A stretch of 64,000 nucleotides of DNA from Butyrivibrio sp. (GTDB taxonomy: Bacteria; Bacillota; Clostridia; Lachnospirales; Lachnospiraceae), in the NCBI GenBank assembly GCA_017446685.1, contig JAFSQI010000124.1, forward strand, positions 30,621-94,620. The letters are read 5' to 3'. Positions 26,130-34,234 of this stretch are shown piece by piece. The translations under genes were made by a program, and so were the position numbers. The notes under the pieces were generated by a model, which ran no database searches, had not been told where the DNA came from, and worked only from the letters and a program-made list of their open reading frames with translations. The first letter of the stretch is position 1; every line of letters begins with the position of its first letter.

Positions 26130-26417
26130 CTACTTTGTCAACATTATCGACATCTGTTTTTTTATCTGATCAAGCATTTCAAATATCTTTATTTTTTCAT
26201 CATCACTGATATTTGATAGTTCGAGATATTTCATGTTATTTGTAAACTCACTGAAGCTTTCTATAAGATCTTTATATTTCATGGAAACAGGAAGTCTGTT
26301 TTCATGTTCATATATCAGATAATGTATATATGCAGCTCTTGTCATATTCATTTTTTCTCTACCCGACTCGAATAATTCAGCATCCGCATCAGGCAGCGAA
26401 TATCGTATTCTTTCCAT
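26130..26417 (-). CDS. MobC-like relaxosome accessory protein
   Basis: A 95-residue protein beginning with a ribbon-helix-helix-like segment (MERIRYSLPDADAELFES, then MNMTRAAYIHYLIYEHENRL) and a C-terminal helical region. Size, fold pattern and position directly upstream of the relaxase fit the MobC/relaxosome accessory group that binds oriT. RBS GTGAGAATAA directly follows the palindrome copy 3, so binding there could block its translation or transcription. Confidence 0.7.
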   Translation of the reverse strand: MERIRYSLPDADAELFESGREKMNMTRAAYIHYLIYEHENRLPVSMKYKDLIESFSEFTNNMKYLELSNISDDEKIKIFEMLDQIKKQMSIMLTK

Positions 26418-26432
26418 TTATTCTCACAATCT

Positions 26433-26459
26433 CACTTCGTCTCACAATGAGACGAAGTG
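26433..26459. repeat. ICE palindromic repeat, copy 3 (perfect)
   Basis: Perfect 12-bp arms CACTTCGTCTCA / inverse around a CAA spacer, 15 bp upstream of the MobC-like start codon and overlapping the space where its RBS begins. Confidence 0.9.
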
Positions 26460-26490
26460 CAAAAATAACTTTGTGCCAACTTGACAGAGA

Positions 26491-27888
26491 TTATAAATAT
26501 GATTCCTGTTCAAAGGATGTATCCGGTTCTTCTTCTGTTTCCGACGCAGTATTTTCAATATTTTCATTGTTAAAGGTATTTTCAAGTTCCTGTTGCCATA
26601 AAGCATCAAACTGGCCATCATCAACCATCTCATCTGTTGCTTGTGATTTTTCCGCTACCGGTACATTACCGGTTTTAATTGCATCGTAGATGGTTTCAAG
26701 CTTTTCTTTAATGGAATTTATAAGATCAAGCGGAACAAGTTCGAATCTCTCCTTATTTCCCTGTACAATTGCAGTGATATACCACTCGCCACGAATAAGC
26801 TCTTCAGCAAGTTCCTGTTTATAGTTATAATCAAGAGCCTTGTGTGCCTTGGATACGTATGACTCAATAATCTTTTTGTTGAACACCGTACTATCCTGTT
26901 CAAGAAGATGTATTACAGTGTTGGCATCAAGTCTTATTTCTTCACAGCCATTTATTGTTTTCATAAAATCATCTGACATACCAGGCGTAAGAAGAACATA
27001 CTTCAGATACTTTTCTGCATTTGACATATCAGAATTGAGAAGCTTTAGGATCTCAGTTTTTCTTTTGTTATCAACTATATCTGCCTTTTCAGATACGGAA
27101 AGTTTTGTCTCGTCCATTTTTTTCCAAAATTTTAATCTGTCAGCAAGTGCAGATGATGTTGTTTTAGTATTCTTGACAGCAACATTTTCTTTGCTCAACT
27201 CAGTCTGAAGCGGAGTAAAAAAGCTGGGACGCTTTCCACCATATATACCAGGCTTTACTGAAATATCATTATCTGAATATACTTTCTTTTTATCAGTATC
27301 AAACACTACTGGACTGAGATTTCTATGAACAGCTTTGCAATCATATATACAGATATCTTTATCAAGAAAATCTCTTATAAATTTCGAGAATATATCGGTG
27401 GAGCTATGAAGCTGATCATTACCTTCTTTCAATTTACTATTTTCAAATGACAGATCTGCTATCTGCTTTTCAAGATCCATGATTCTAGAATTCATATTGA
27501 ATGTTTCTGCTTCAAAATCACGAATCTTTGTCAAACTGTTTTCATAAAGATATTTAAAATCCTGGCCATTAGTTTCTATATCAGATAACTTTGATATAGC
27601 CATATCAGGAGTTAACTGACTCAAGATTTTTTTAATGTTATCAATGATAATATCTTTATCAACTGAATAATTATCTTTTGATGATTCTGATATAAGCGGA
27701 ATAAGTTTGCTAAGATATTCTTCAGTATTTGATGAAGAATCAAATTCAGATGAGACAGACTTTTTTTCAGTCAGATAATTTTTCGAAATGAAATCATCAA
27801 TATCTTTTAAGGATCTCGTCTCATCGCCCAGAAAAAGGAAGAAGGAAATATTATCAAAAAATTTCTTAAGTTCAGACCATTCATTCAT
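26491..27888 (-). CDS. Coiled-coil protein downstream of oriT, 465 aa
   Basis: Soluble protein with a helical N-terminal domain, a coiled coil around residues 125-165 (RIMDLEKQIADLSFENSKLKEG), and a C-terminal helical domain with HKALDYNYKQELAEELIRGEWY, then an acidic tail. It is the first gene after the candidate oriT region and shares general design (helical head, coiled coil, acidic tail) with the pair at 5.6-8.0 kb, though I cannot align them convincingly. ATG chosen 11 codons inside the longest frame because GGGGTGA lies 7 nt upstream. Confidence 0.7.
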   Translation of the reverse strand: MNEWSELKKFFDNISFFLFLGDETRSLKDIDDFISKNYLTEKKSVSSEFDSSSNTEEYLSKLIPLISESSKDNYSVDKDIIIDNIKKILSQLTPDMAISKLSDIETNGQDFKYLYENSLTKIRDFEAETFNMNSRIMDLEKQIADLSFENSKLKEGNDQLHSSTDIFSKFIRDFLDKDICIYDCKAVHRNLSPVVFDTDKKKVYSDNDISVKPGIYGGKRPSFFTPLQTELSKENVAVKNTKTTSSALADRLKFWKKMDETKLSVSEKADIVDNKRKTEILKLLNSDMSNAEKYLKYVLLTPGMSDDFMKTINGCEEIRLDANTVIHLLEQDSTVFNKKIIESYVSKAHKALDYNYKQELAEELIRGEWYITAIVQGNKERFELVPLDLINSIKEKLETIYDAIKTGNVPVAEKSQATDEMVDDGQFDALWQQELENTFNNENIENTASETEEEPDTSFEQESYL

Positions 27889-27944
27889 AAACCATTCACC
27901 CCATATTTTCCCTGTTAGCAAAAATTATAAAATCCGGCAAATGG

Positions 27945-27975
27945 TTAATAAATGTCAAAGCAGCAACAATTAACC
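27945..27975. repeat. 31-bp repeat, copy 1 (AAATG-CAAA-CAGCAACA element)
   Basis: Shares TTAATAAATG, CAAA, CAGCAACA and TTAACC blocks with a copy upstream of the TOPRIM gene at 36.8 kb (about 27 of 31 bases the same by eye). Lies ~57 bp upstream of the coiled-coil gene, in promoter position. Probably a regulator binding site or part of a promoter. Confidence 0.6.
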
Positions 27976-28117
27976 CTAAAAATATGCACTTTTGCAACAC
28001 TAAACATCCTACAGATAAAACACTTAATATTTATGCATGGAATAGTTAAGAGTTTTTATAGATCTTAAAAGACTTCTCCAAAACTGATCGCAACAGCTAA
28101 ATTATCGGTAACAGGAT

Positions 28118-28212
28118 ACGCATATTTGGACACCCTGACGGGCATCCTCATATGCATTACTAAAATCCCAGGGATTTTACAGCAAGGGGACACCCCTAAC
28201 ACCCCGGAGAAA
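28118..28212. other. Candidate oriT / relaxosome site
   Basis: The ~385-bp non-coding stretch between the coiled-coil gene and the small genes at 28.3 kb holds a perfect 9+1+9 palindrome (TAAAATCCC-A-GGGATTTTA, 28161-28179), then a GGGG-ACA-CCCC hairpin (28186-28196) and a GGGGTGT direct repeat on the minus strand. G-rich hairpins next to palindromes beside a MOBP relaxase and MobC-like protein are what an oriT of this class looks like. The nick position is not identified. Confidence 0.55.
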
Positions 28213-28247
28213 ACAAAAAAATCAATTAAAAGCTTGAAGAAATAGAA

Positions 28248-28270
28248 CTTCGTCTCACAATGATACGAAG
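28248..28270. repeat. ICE palindromic repeat, copy 4 (imperfect)
   Basis: Arms CTTCGTCTCA and TGATACGAAG around CAA; one arm base differs from the consensus. Between the candidate oriT and the 68-aa gene. Confidence 0.75.
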
Positions 28271-28306
28271 ACATAAAGAAGAAACAATTAAGAAAAAGAA
28301 GTCTTT

Positions 28307-28513
28307 TTATTTGATAATCACACCTTCTTTTTGATGTTGCAACAATATATTCTTTTCTGCCACATAAATATCATATAGTGGTTCACCATATGATTCATAT
28401 AGATCAACTACAGTAATTCTTCCTGTATAAAAGCTACCATTTTTTTCTATGTGAACTATATCGCCCTCATTATATCTATGTGGCATTTTAAGATTATTTC
28501 CTCTAGTTGACAT
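28307..28513 (-). CDS. Small hypothetical protein, 68 aa
   Basis: Small soluble protein (starts MSTRGNNLKMPHRYNEGD) with a beta-strand pattern IVHIEKNGSFYTGRITVVDLY that looks like an SH3-like or KOW-like barrel, then YDIYVAEKN. RBS is weak (AGGG 9 nt before ATG). No function recognised. Confidence 0.55.
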   Translation of the reverse strand: MSTRGNNLKMPHRYNEGDIVHIEKNGSFYTGRITVVDLYESYGEPLYDIYVAEKNILLQHQKEGVIIK

Positions 28514-28531
28514 ATTTATATTTCCCTATTA

Positions 28532-28765
28532 TTAACACCAATATGAGATTGTTTCAGTTGGAAGTATTGGTGATTCTTTAAGAAGACTATATATTTTTGT
28601 TCTTGCGTGTCCTGAGTATGCTGATTCTGCTCCGGAACTGTTTTCAAGTTCCTCAAGTGAATCAGCGTCCAAAACAAGAGAGAAAGAATTATCTTCTTTG
28701 CCGTTAATCATAACCAACATGGATATTTTGTTATTTTCCTGAGCAATGTTTTTAATTTTAATCAT
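28532..28765 (-). CDS. Small hypothetical protein, 77 aa
   Basis: Starts MIKIKNIAQENNKISMLVMI behind a strong AAGGAGGCTTAT ribosome binding site. Beta-strand-rich first half with FSLVLDADSLEELE, then GAESAYSGHARTKIYSLLKE. No signal peptide or membrane segment. Part of a run of small accessory genes. Function unknown. Confidence 0.65.
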   Translation of the reverse strand: MIKIKNIAQENNKISMLVMINGKEDNSFSLVLDADSLEELENSSGAESAYSGHARTKIYSLLKESPILPTETISYWC

Positions 28766-28784
28766 ATAAGCCTCCTTTCCAATC

Positions 28785-29303
28785 TCAATGCGTTCTGCCG
28801 TGTCTTCTTATAGCACCACCGTTTAAATCAAAATCAAAATCAAAATCTTGATTTTTGTTTTTTTCTCGTAAATGCTCATAATATAAATTACTTTCTAAAG
28901 TATAATTATAGCCAAACTCAACCTCTGTTTTATCATGTGCTTCTTGCTGACTAAAACCCTTATTCATCAGTTCCATTTCTTTTAATTCGTGTTTAATAAG
29001 AGTAATATCATGGAGTTGTATATCTTTAGGCATATATGCCAATCTTTGCCATGACTGTGCTATTTCAAAGGATGAGTCAAAACGCTTGATTTCACCTTCT
29101 AAATTATGTTCATCTATAAAGAGAAAATTTTTTACCATTATAATCTGCTCTAACGTAAATTGTGTGTTTTCTGCAATTTTATACACATCCGTTTTATTGT
29201 TTCTGATAAATTCATAATATTTTTCCGCATGTTCTAAAGCAGCTTTACTATACGGATTGTTTATTGCTCCAAATATTGCTCCAAAATTTTTCATTTCATC
29301 CAT
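28785..29303 (-). CDS. Hypothetical protein, 172 aa, with IRRHGRTH tail
   Basis: Soluble, helical protein containing NLEGEIKRFDSSFEIAQSW and HDITLIKHELKEMELMNKG-FSQQEAHD, a block I associate with domains at the C-termini of phage head-morphogenesis and polymorphic-toxin-like proteins in Firmicutes; the family role is not known to me. The KHELKEMEL helix places a His and Glu together but is not a proven metal site. It ends GGAIRRHGRTH, one of the basic tails. ATG with AGGTGAG upstream preferred; the longest frame would start inside a palindromic repeat. Confidence 0.7.
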   Translation of the reverse strand: MDEMKNFGAIFGAINNPYSKAALEHAEKYYEFIRNNKTDVYKIAENTQFTLEQIIMVKNFLFIDEHNLEGEIKRFDSSFEIAQSWQRLAYMPKDIQLHDITLIKHELKEMELMNKGFSQQEAHDKTEVEFGYNYTLESNLYYEHLREKNKNQDFDFDFDLNGGAIRRHGRTH

Positions 29304-29321
29304 AAGCTCACCTGTTTCATT

Positions 29322-29342
29322 TTGTCTCATAATGAGACAAGG
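29322..29342. repeat. ICE palindromic repeat, copy 5 (compensated variant)
   Basis: Perfect TTGTCTCAT-A-ATGAGACAA core. Compared with copy 2 a C-G pair is replaced by T-A on both arms, so symmetry is kept. It begins right after the stop codon of the secreted protein gene. Confidence 0.8.
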
Positions 29343-31394
29343 TTAGTTTAATATATTCCAGTTTTCATCCATTACCACGATTGCATGAGAGTTCATGAGT
29401 CCTTCTGCGGATGATGCAAGATATTCTGTGTTATCAGTCATAGGCCAGTATAGGTATTCAAAGGATCCTGTACCATCTTTATTCATTGAAAGGAATACCT
29501 GCAGAGTACACTGTCCTTTGATATTGTCTATATTATAGCCTTTTCTATCATCCTGGGGAAGATTGCTGTCGTATACGTAGAAGTTGATTGTCTCATCATC
29601 TACGTATTCATATCCATATACATTTACTGCATGTGCTCCGCCATATCTCATGTAAAGATACATATCAAGGATTTTGCCCTGGTCTATGAGGTTCATCATA
29701 TTTTTGATAAGCTCTACATTGTCATATTCACCAGACTGAAGCTCATACCTTGTCATGTTTATTCGGTCATTTCCCTCTGCCCAGAAGCAGCCAACCATGT
29801 TTACAAATTCCTCTTCGCCTTCAGATAATCCAATGAGATAGTTATTATCTTTTGAGGAATGATCATCTATGAAGCTCTTCTTTTTGTAATCTATAAGACC
29901 GGAATCATAAAGCGTGGAGTTATCGTTGTCTGATGTAAGATCCCAGTTTACAGTTTGAGTAGTGCCATTTATTGTACAATTATATGAGCCTGATGTAGGA
30001 ATGCTTTTTGTATTATACAGATAAGAAGAAAGATGTGTTATGCCAGCACAGTTACCACCTTCAGCGATATAAGATTCAAAGTTCTGAAAAGGAAGTTCAT
30101 CTACCCATTTATCAAATCCGCTTGATACTGGTTCTGTAGACTCTTCTTTTTCTTCATCATATCTGGCGATATCTGATGTATCTATCTCATAAACCATATA
30201 TGCAAAGAATAATCTGTCTTTATACTCGTCAAAGAAGTCTGATATATGCTTATATTTTTTTGTGCCACCTTCGTATAAATCTCCTTCGCTATTTGGAAAC
30301 AGTGTTCTGAAAATACTTAATTTCGCATTCATTTCAGTTTTGCTAACACTGGATAAGATATCGGCAGAATACTTCATTTTTCCGTCTTTAGAATTTTGAT
30401 TCATGTAGTTTAATATGCTACTCATAAAGTTAGATGTGTTTTCTTCAGTGCTGCAATCAACATAAATAACCTTAAATGAACCTATTATTGGATATCCATA
30501 TATAACAGCTGTTCCATTTTCTGATTTTGCTGTCTCATTTGATTTATCAAATTTTCCAAATATCTTGTTATAAATAGAACCTACGAGCTTGTCCTGTTTC
30601 TTTGCGATAAAGATATAATACTTCTCACTATCTGAAAAATCTTTATCAAGAGTCACTTTATTCCCATCCGAACTGATTGCAACCTTATTAAGCTCTGTAA
30701 GACCTTTTACTACAAATGGTCCTTCAGAGACATATATTTCTATATCTTTTTCAGTTATACCATTATCTGAGTAAATATCAGAAAGGTCCATAAGTACAGT
30801 ACCAGAGTAATTGTAAAGCTGATATGCTTTATAAAGCTTCTCAATGGAGAAATCTTCAGGTGTAATGGTTGATGTTTTATCCTTTACTACTGCTGAGAAA
30901 TCAGTTGGATCTGATGCAGTGAGCTTCACTTCCTGGCATTCGTTATATGCGAAAGTCATTTCTTCAGCATAATCGTAATATGTGAAAAGATCCATGCCAT
31001 TAGCAACTTTATAACTGTCAGAATAAAGATCTCCGGCTGTAGAAGCTTTTAAGGGATCTGTTCCATATACTTCAATCTCTTCTTTGTCTGTAAGTCCGTC
31101 AAAATCTGAATCGGAGCCATCTTGTCGCTGAAGTCCCATTGCATATTTGTCATACACAGACATTCCCTCAATATCTGATGGAACATCTTTCTGCGTCTCA
31201 ATATATTTGTCGAATTCCTCTACTTCCATACCATACAGGAACGGATTCTCATCAGATTTATTGGTGAAGTGTTTTATGGCTCCTTTGATTGTAGGTATTG
31301 AAATAAGTCCTACTATAATGGCTACCAGGATGATTATATTTCTCTCATTATCACAATATCTTGAAAAATCATGCTTTTTAGGTGTTTTCTTCAT
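29343..31394 (-). CDS. Membrane-anchored surface protein with Ca-binding motif and papain-fold-like peptidase domain
   Basis: A 683-residue protein with one N-terminal TM helix (~residues 18-36) and a large extracellular part. A thrombospondin type 3/EF-like motif (DSDFDGLTDKEEIEVYGTDP) lies near residue 98. The C-terminal region has a Cys-His-Asn/Asp order typical of papain-fold enzymes: GGNCAGITHLSSYLYN (~449), GGAHAVNVYGYEYVDD (~588) and YVYDSNLP (~608). It may cut surface proteins or peptides; substrate unknown. GGAAGGAGTTCATT is the RBS. Likely cargo or a mating-surface factor. Confidence 0.72.
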   Translation of the reverse strand: MKKTPKKHDFSRYCDNERNIIILVAIIVGLISIPTIKGAIKHFTNKSDENPFLYGMEVEEFDKYIETQKDVPSDIEGMSVYDKYAMGLQRQDGSDSDFDGLTDKEEIEVYGTDPLKASTAGDLYSDSYKVANGMDLFTYYDYAEEMTFAYNECQEVKLTASDPTDFSAVVKDKTSTITPEDFSIEKLYKAYQLYNYSGTVLMDLSDIYSDNGITEKDIEIYVSEGPFVVKGLTELNKVAISSDGNKVTLDKDFSDSEKYYIFIAKKQDKLVGSIYNKIFGKFDKSNETAKSENGTAVIYGYPIIGSFKVIYVDCSTEENTSNFMSSILNYMNQNSKDGKMKYSADILSSVSKTEMNAKLSIFRTLFPNSEGDLYEGGTKKYKHISDFFDEYKDRLFFAYMVYEIDTSDIARYDEEKEESTEPVSSGFDKWVDELPFQNFESYIAEGGNCAGITHLSSYLYNTKSIPTSGSYNCTINGTTQTVNWDLTSDNDNSTLYDSGLIDYKKKSFIDDHSSKDNNYLIGLSEGEEEFVNMVGCFWAEGNDRINMTRYELQSGEYDNVELIKNMMNLIDQGKILDMYLYMRYGGAHAVNVYGYEYVDDETINFYVYDSNLPQDDRKGYNIDNIKGQCTLQVFLSMNKDGTGSFEYLYWPMTDNTEYLASSAEGLMNSHAIVVMDENWNILN

Positions 31395-31484
31395 AATGAA
31401 CTCCTTCCAAAAAGGATATTTCTTCCTATAATTATTGTATCACTTTATTTTTATTCTGTCAACCGTTATATGACTATTTTTATC

Positions 31485-31513
31485 TTCTTCTAACATAAAT
31501 TATATGCTATAAT
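31485..31513 (+). promoter_or_regulatory. Toxin mRNA promoter
   Basis: Consensus -10 TATAAT (31508-31513) with a poor -35 (TTCTTC). Transcription would start near 31520, just before the repeat shared with the antisense RNA. Confidence 0.5.
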
Positions 31514-31630
31514 ATGCACTTGGGTGCTACAGATTTACGGTAGCGGTTGGCTCTTTGCCAGATCTTATCTGAGAACTCTCTTACATTGTGGAGGGATGTT
31601 TAATGAGAAATCTAATTATGGAGAGCCTTG

Positions 31631-31726
31631 ATGTTAAATACAGTCATCACAGGAGTAAGTATTGTAGTAACTCTTATAGGTATTGGTGTTACAATCTACA
31701 GTATTTACGTGACATTAAAAAAGTAA
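31631..31726 (+). CDS. Type I toxin, small hydrophobic peptide (31 aa, Fst/holin-like)
   Basis: Begins MLNTVITGVSIVVTLIGIG and ends with a short polar tail YVTLKK: one membrane-spanning helix with a cationic end, as in Fst/TxpA-like type I toxins that depolarise or disturb the membrane. GGAGAG lies 5 nt upstream of the ATG. It is on the opposite strand to its neighbours, has its own promoter and terminator, and faces an antisense RNA. A longer overlapping frame on the same strand reads through the terminator and is not hydrophobic. It probably stabilises the element after integration. Confidence 0.7.
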   Translation: MLNTVITGVSIVVTLIGIGVTIYSIYVTLKK

Positions 31727-31737
31727 TTCTGAACATC

Positions 31738-31779
31738 AAAAAAGACCGCCACACTCTAGCAAAGTTTACGGTCTTTTTT
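31738..31779. terminator. Bidirectional terminator shared by toxin mRNA and antisense RNA
   Basis: Perfect 11-bp stem AAAAAAGACCG / CGGTCTTTTTT with a 20-nt loop and T runs on both strands. Confidence 0.85.
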
Positions 31780-31826
31780 GATCTATAACTATTGTCGGAT
31801 CCAACCGTCTATCGGTAGCATCCTTT
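31738..31826 (-). ncRNA. Antitoxin antisense RNA (~89 nt)
   Basis: Starts about 7 nt after a good promoter and ends at the shared terminator. Its 5' part (31797-31823) carries GGATGCTAC-CGA-TAG-CGGTTGG, nearly the same as the 5' leader of the toxin mRNA (31522-31553), so the two RNAs are complementary at both their 5' repeats and the terminator loop. This is the arrangement of the par/Fst type I toxin-antitoxin locus of pAD1. Confidence 0.65.
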
Positions 31827-31832
31827 ATAAAT

Positions 31833-31860
31833 ATAATAGCATAATAATTCCTTTTTTCAA
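31833..31860 (-). promoter_or_regulatory. Antitoxin RNA promoter
   Basis: On the minus strand TTGAAA, 16-nt spacer, TATTAT. Better -35 than the toxin promoter, fitting an excess of antitoxin RNA. Confidence 0.6.
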
Positions 31861-31893
31861 TCTTTTTGAAGAAATCCGAGTATGCATATACAA

Positions 31894-32169
31894 TTAAGAT
31901 ATATCAAATGATTTTAACTCTTTTTTTAATTCTTTTAAGAAAGTTTTTAATAGTTGCGAATGACCAACAATCTTAAAATCACCATTATTATATTCTTGGA
32001 ACTTTACAAATCCATCTGTATCTAAATATTGAAAACCGTTAATCCATCCAACATGATGTCCATGAATATCGAAATCAGCTTTATTTTGTAGTTTAAGCAC
32101 ACAGAAATTTCTTTTGCCATTTGTGACAATATCACCTTTTTTAACTTTTGGAAATTCTTCTCTTGTCAT
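31894..32169 (-). CDS. Hypothetical protein, 91 aa
   Basis: Soluble protein beginning MTREEFPKVKKGDIVTNGKR with a beta-strand-rich centre (FCVLKLQNKADFDIHGHHVGW) and Lys-rich end. The KKGDIVTNGKRNFCVL start resembles SH3-like barrels. AAGG lies 11 nt before the ATG. No function recognised. Confidence 0.55.
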   Translation of the reverse strand: MTREEFPKVKKGDIVTNGKRNFCVLKLQNKADFDIHGHHVGWINGFQYLDTDGFVKFQEYNNGDFKIVGHSQLLKTFLKELKKELKSFDIS

Positions 32170-32210
32170 ATTTTGTATATCCTTATACTTTTTAAATAGC
32201 CTTGCTTAAT

Positions 32211-32984
32211 TTAGTCTACCTTATCAGTGTAATTATATAGCTCCTGTAGTCCGATCTGATGCTTACGTTTCTCGTCCGTATAAATCTTTCTTTCCCTCAT
32301 TTCTTCATCCCTTATAGGTTTTCGCTGTTCAAAATTACCGAAATACGAATCGTAACCATCTATTATTTCCTGTAAATGTGGGATGATTTCAGAAACTTTG
32401 GCATTCCTATATTTAAGTTTATGTTCCTTTACAAGTTCTTTGGAAAGCCCTAAACTGACCTTGGAACTTGATTTATTTTCTTGAAACTCCGCTAAAGAAG
32501 ATTGTAACTGAGCTTTTGTGTATCTTTCTGTAAACCATTCGGCAAAGTCTAAAACATTAAGTGTAGCGGATGGGAACTGCGCATCCTCTGTTATTCCAGC
32601 ATATTCGGGATAGTCCTTCGGTGTAATATAATAACTTATCCCATCACCATCCCATTTGTAACAAAAATGCTGCTCTGTCTCAATCTTATATTTTTGAGAA
32701 CACTCAGGGCACTCTATGGTAGGTACATAGTTTTCTGTTCTTCCCCAGTCATCACTTCTGGACTCCTGGGAGATGAACCCGTTGCCACACGGACATTTTA
32801 TTTTTCTAATATCATATTCCCAGCTCATTTTTCTATAACTAACTGCCTTTCGCTGATAAGAAGTTATTGTATCAAATTTATCATTAAAATATGCTTTTTG
32901 AGGTGGACTATATTTATGTTGTAGATATTTACAAAATTGACTATATTTCATTTTATAAACATCACTATACTCGTCTATATTCAT
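32211..32984 (-). CDS. Hypothetical protein with CxC...CxxC zinc ribbon, 257 aa
   Basis: Soluble protein. Cys64 and Cys66 (KCPCGNGF) with Cys92 and Cys95 (ECPECSQKY) probably bind zinc. Before this is a Tyr/Lys-rich region; after it a helical region with TLNVLDFAEWFTERYTKAQL and a polar C-terminus. It may bind nucleic acid or another ICE component. 7 bp after the surface protein gene. Function unknown. Confidence 0.65.
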   Translation of the reverse strand: MNIDEYSDVYKMKYSQFCKYLQHKYSPPQKAYFNDKFDTITSYQRKAVSYRKMSWEYDIRKIKCPCGNGFISQESRSDDWGRTENYVPTIECPECSQKYKIETEQHFCYKWDGDGISYYITPKDYPEYAGITEDAQFPSATLNVLDFAEWFTERYTKAQLQSSLAEFQENKSSSKVSLGLSKELVKEHKLKYRNAKVSEIIPHLQEIIDGYDSYFGNFEQRKPIRDEEMRERKIYTDEKRKHQIGLQELYNYTDKVD

Positions 32985-32991
32985 AAATTAC

Positions 32992-34227
32992 CTATCGATT
33001 GATAATCCGATCTATAAGCTTGTCTGCCTTGTTATTTGCTTTTCGCAAACCAATCATGAGTCTTCCAGTGACTATTAAGAAGATAAAACCACCAATAATA
33101 GCCAAAACTATTGTGCCTATAGCGATATTTCTTATTATTTTGTTTCCAAATACTCCGTCGAACTGTTCAGGCTGCAGCATCTGATTTGTAGGTTCCGGAA
33201 TAATAACTTCTTCTACGGGTTCTTCTTCAACAACAACTTCCGGGACATATTCAACCACAGGATCAGGCTCTTCCTCTTCTGTTTTCTGATTCTTAAGAGC
33301 TTCTTCAAGTTCAGCAGACAATCTGGCAATCTCATCCCTAAGATCTTCTATTGTTCGGTTTTTGCTCATTATCGCAAGGGAAAGAGCAGCATTATCATTT
33401 AAAAGCAGCTGGTTTCTCTCCTGGACTTCAGAAACACGCTGATTTAAAGAGTTTTGTCTTGCTTCAGGTGTATCTGAACCCCTTAAGCTGTCATAATCCT
33501 GTTGAAGCTGTCCTTTTTCTTCCCGGAGAATCCGAATCTGGTCTTCTAATATTTCCATCCTTGTTGATGGAACTGATGTATCTACCCCATCAATAAGCTG
33601 TTGTGCCCTTTTACTGATTTCTCCAGATGGTTCAAGTTGTGAATTTTGAAGAGCTGTCTGATCTATATCTTTTACAGCTGCATCAGATTCATTACCCATA
33701 TGGCCTGTATAAGCCTTTATTTCTTCTACAGTTAATTGTTTATCGCCAAGAACTATATTAGATGAAATAAAGCCATCATAAGCATATTTGAGATAAATAT
33801 CATTCTCTGAATATGCATCTGTCTTGTTCTCAATATCAAAAGAACCACCTGTTGATGGAACTTTGACAGTAACAAAATTGATTTTTGTTTCTACCTGTTC
33901 TACTAAATCAGAACTGTTGAACCATTCTTCATTGATGGACCATTTATTTTTATCTTTGGGATAAGCAACAATATAAAGATTGGTACCTGGATCAGCTTGT
34001 ATCATGACCATTTGTCCATCCTGATCACCAACGAAGCCGGTTTCCTTCCACGAACCTTTTTCCTTGAAAAGATAATCAATACGGGAGTTCTTGGAATCAA
34101 GCTCAACTACAGTATTGATCATGACATTTACAGGAACAATTATATCTGAGCTTTCTGTTGCATATGCCTTAGTGTTCCATAACAGAAGCATCATAAAAGC
34201 CAAAAGTACTAACAGTTTTCTTCTCAT
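32992..34227 (-). CDS. Secreted coiled-coil protein with C-terminal TM anchor
   Basis: A 411-residue protein with an N-terminal signal peptide (MRRKLLVLLAFMMLLLW, cleavage after AYA), a beta-rich extracellular domain (to ~residue 180), a coiled coil (~215-310, MEILEDQIRILREEKGQLQQDY), a Glu/Pro-rich segment and a C-terminal TM helix (IAIGTIVLAIIGGFIFLIV) with a basic cytosolic end. This design suits a surface stalk or adhesin that helps mating-pair contact. The inner ATG with GAGG 5 nt upstream is chosen over longer starts. Confidence 0.75.
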   Translation of the reverse strand: MRRKLLVLLAFMMLLLWNTKAYATESSDIIVPVNVMINTVVELDSKNSRIDYLFKEKGSWKETGFVGDQDGQMVMIQADPGTNLYIVAYPKDKNKWSINEEWFNSSDLVEQVETKINFVTVKVPSTGGSFDIENKTDAYSENDIYLKYAYDGFISSNIVLGDKQLTVEEIKAYTGHMGNESDAAVKDIDQTALQNSQLEPSGEISKRAQQLIDGVDTSVPSTRMEILEDQIRILREEKGQLQQDYDSLRGSDTPEARQNSLNQRVSEVQERNQLLLNDNAALSLAIMSKNRTIEDLRDEIARLSAELEEALKNQKTEEEEPDPVVEYVPEVVVEEEPVEEVIIPEPTNQMLQPEQFDGVFGNKIIRNIAIGTIVLAIIGGFIFLIVTGRLMIGLRKANNKADKLIDRIINR

Positions 34228-34234
34228 CTTCTCC

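Noticed and set aside
28065-28274. 69-residue minus-strand reading frame across the candidate oriT
   Set aside because: It would start inside a palindromic repeat, has no RBS and covers the structured oriT-like region; not a gene.
8079-29342. Palindromes as simple rho-independent terminators
   Set aside because: None is followed by a T run in the direction of transcription, and several lie just upstream of start codons.
31588-31788. 66-residue plus-strand frame overlapping the toxin peptide
   Set aside because: Reads through the terminator stem, is not hydrophobic, and the 31-aa frame fits a type I toxin better. The GGAGGG before it might still serve a leader peptide.
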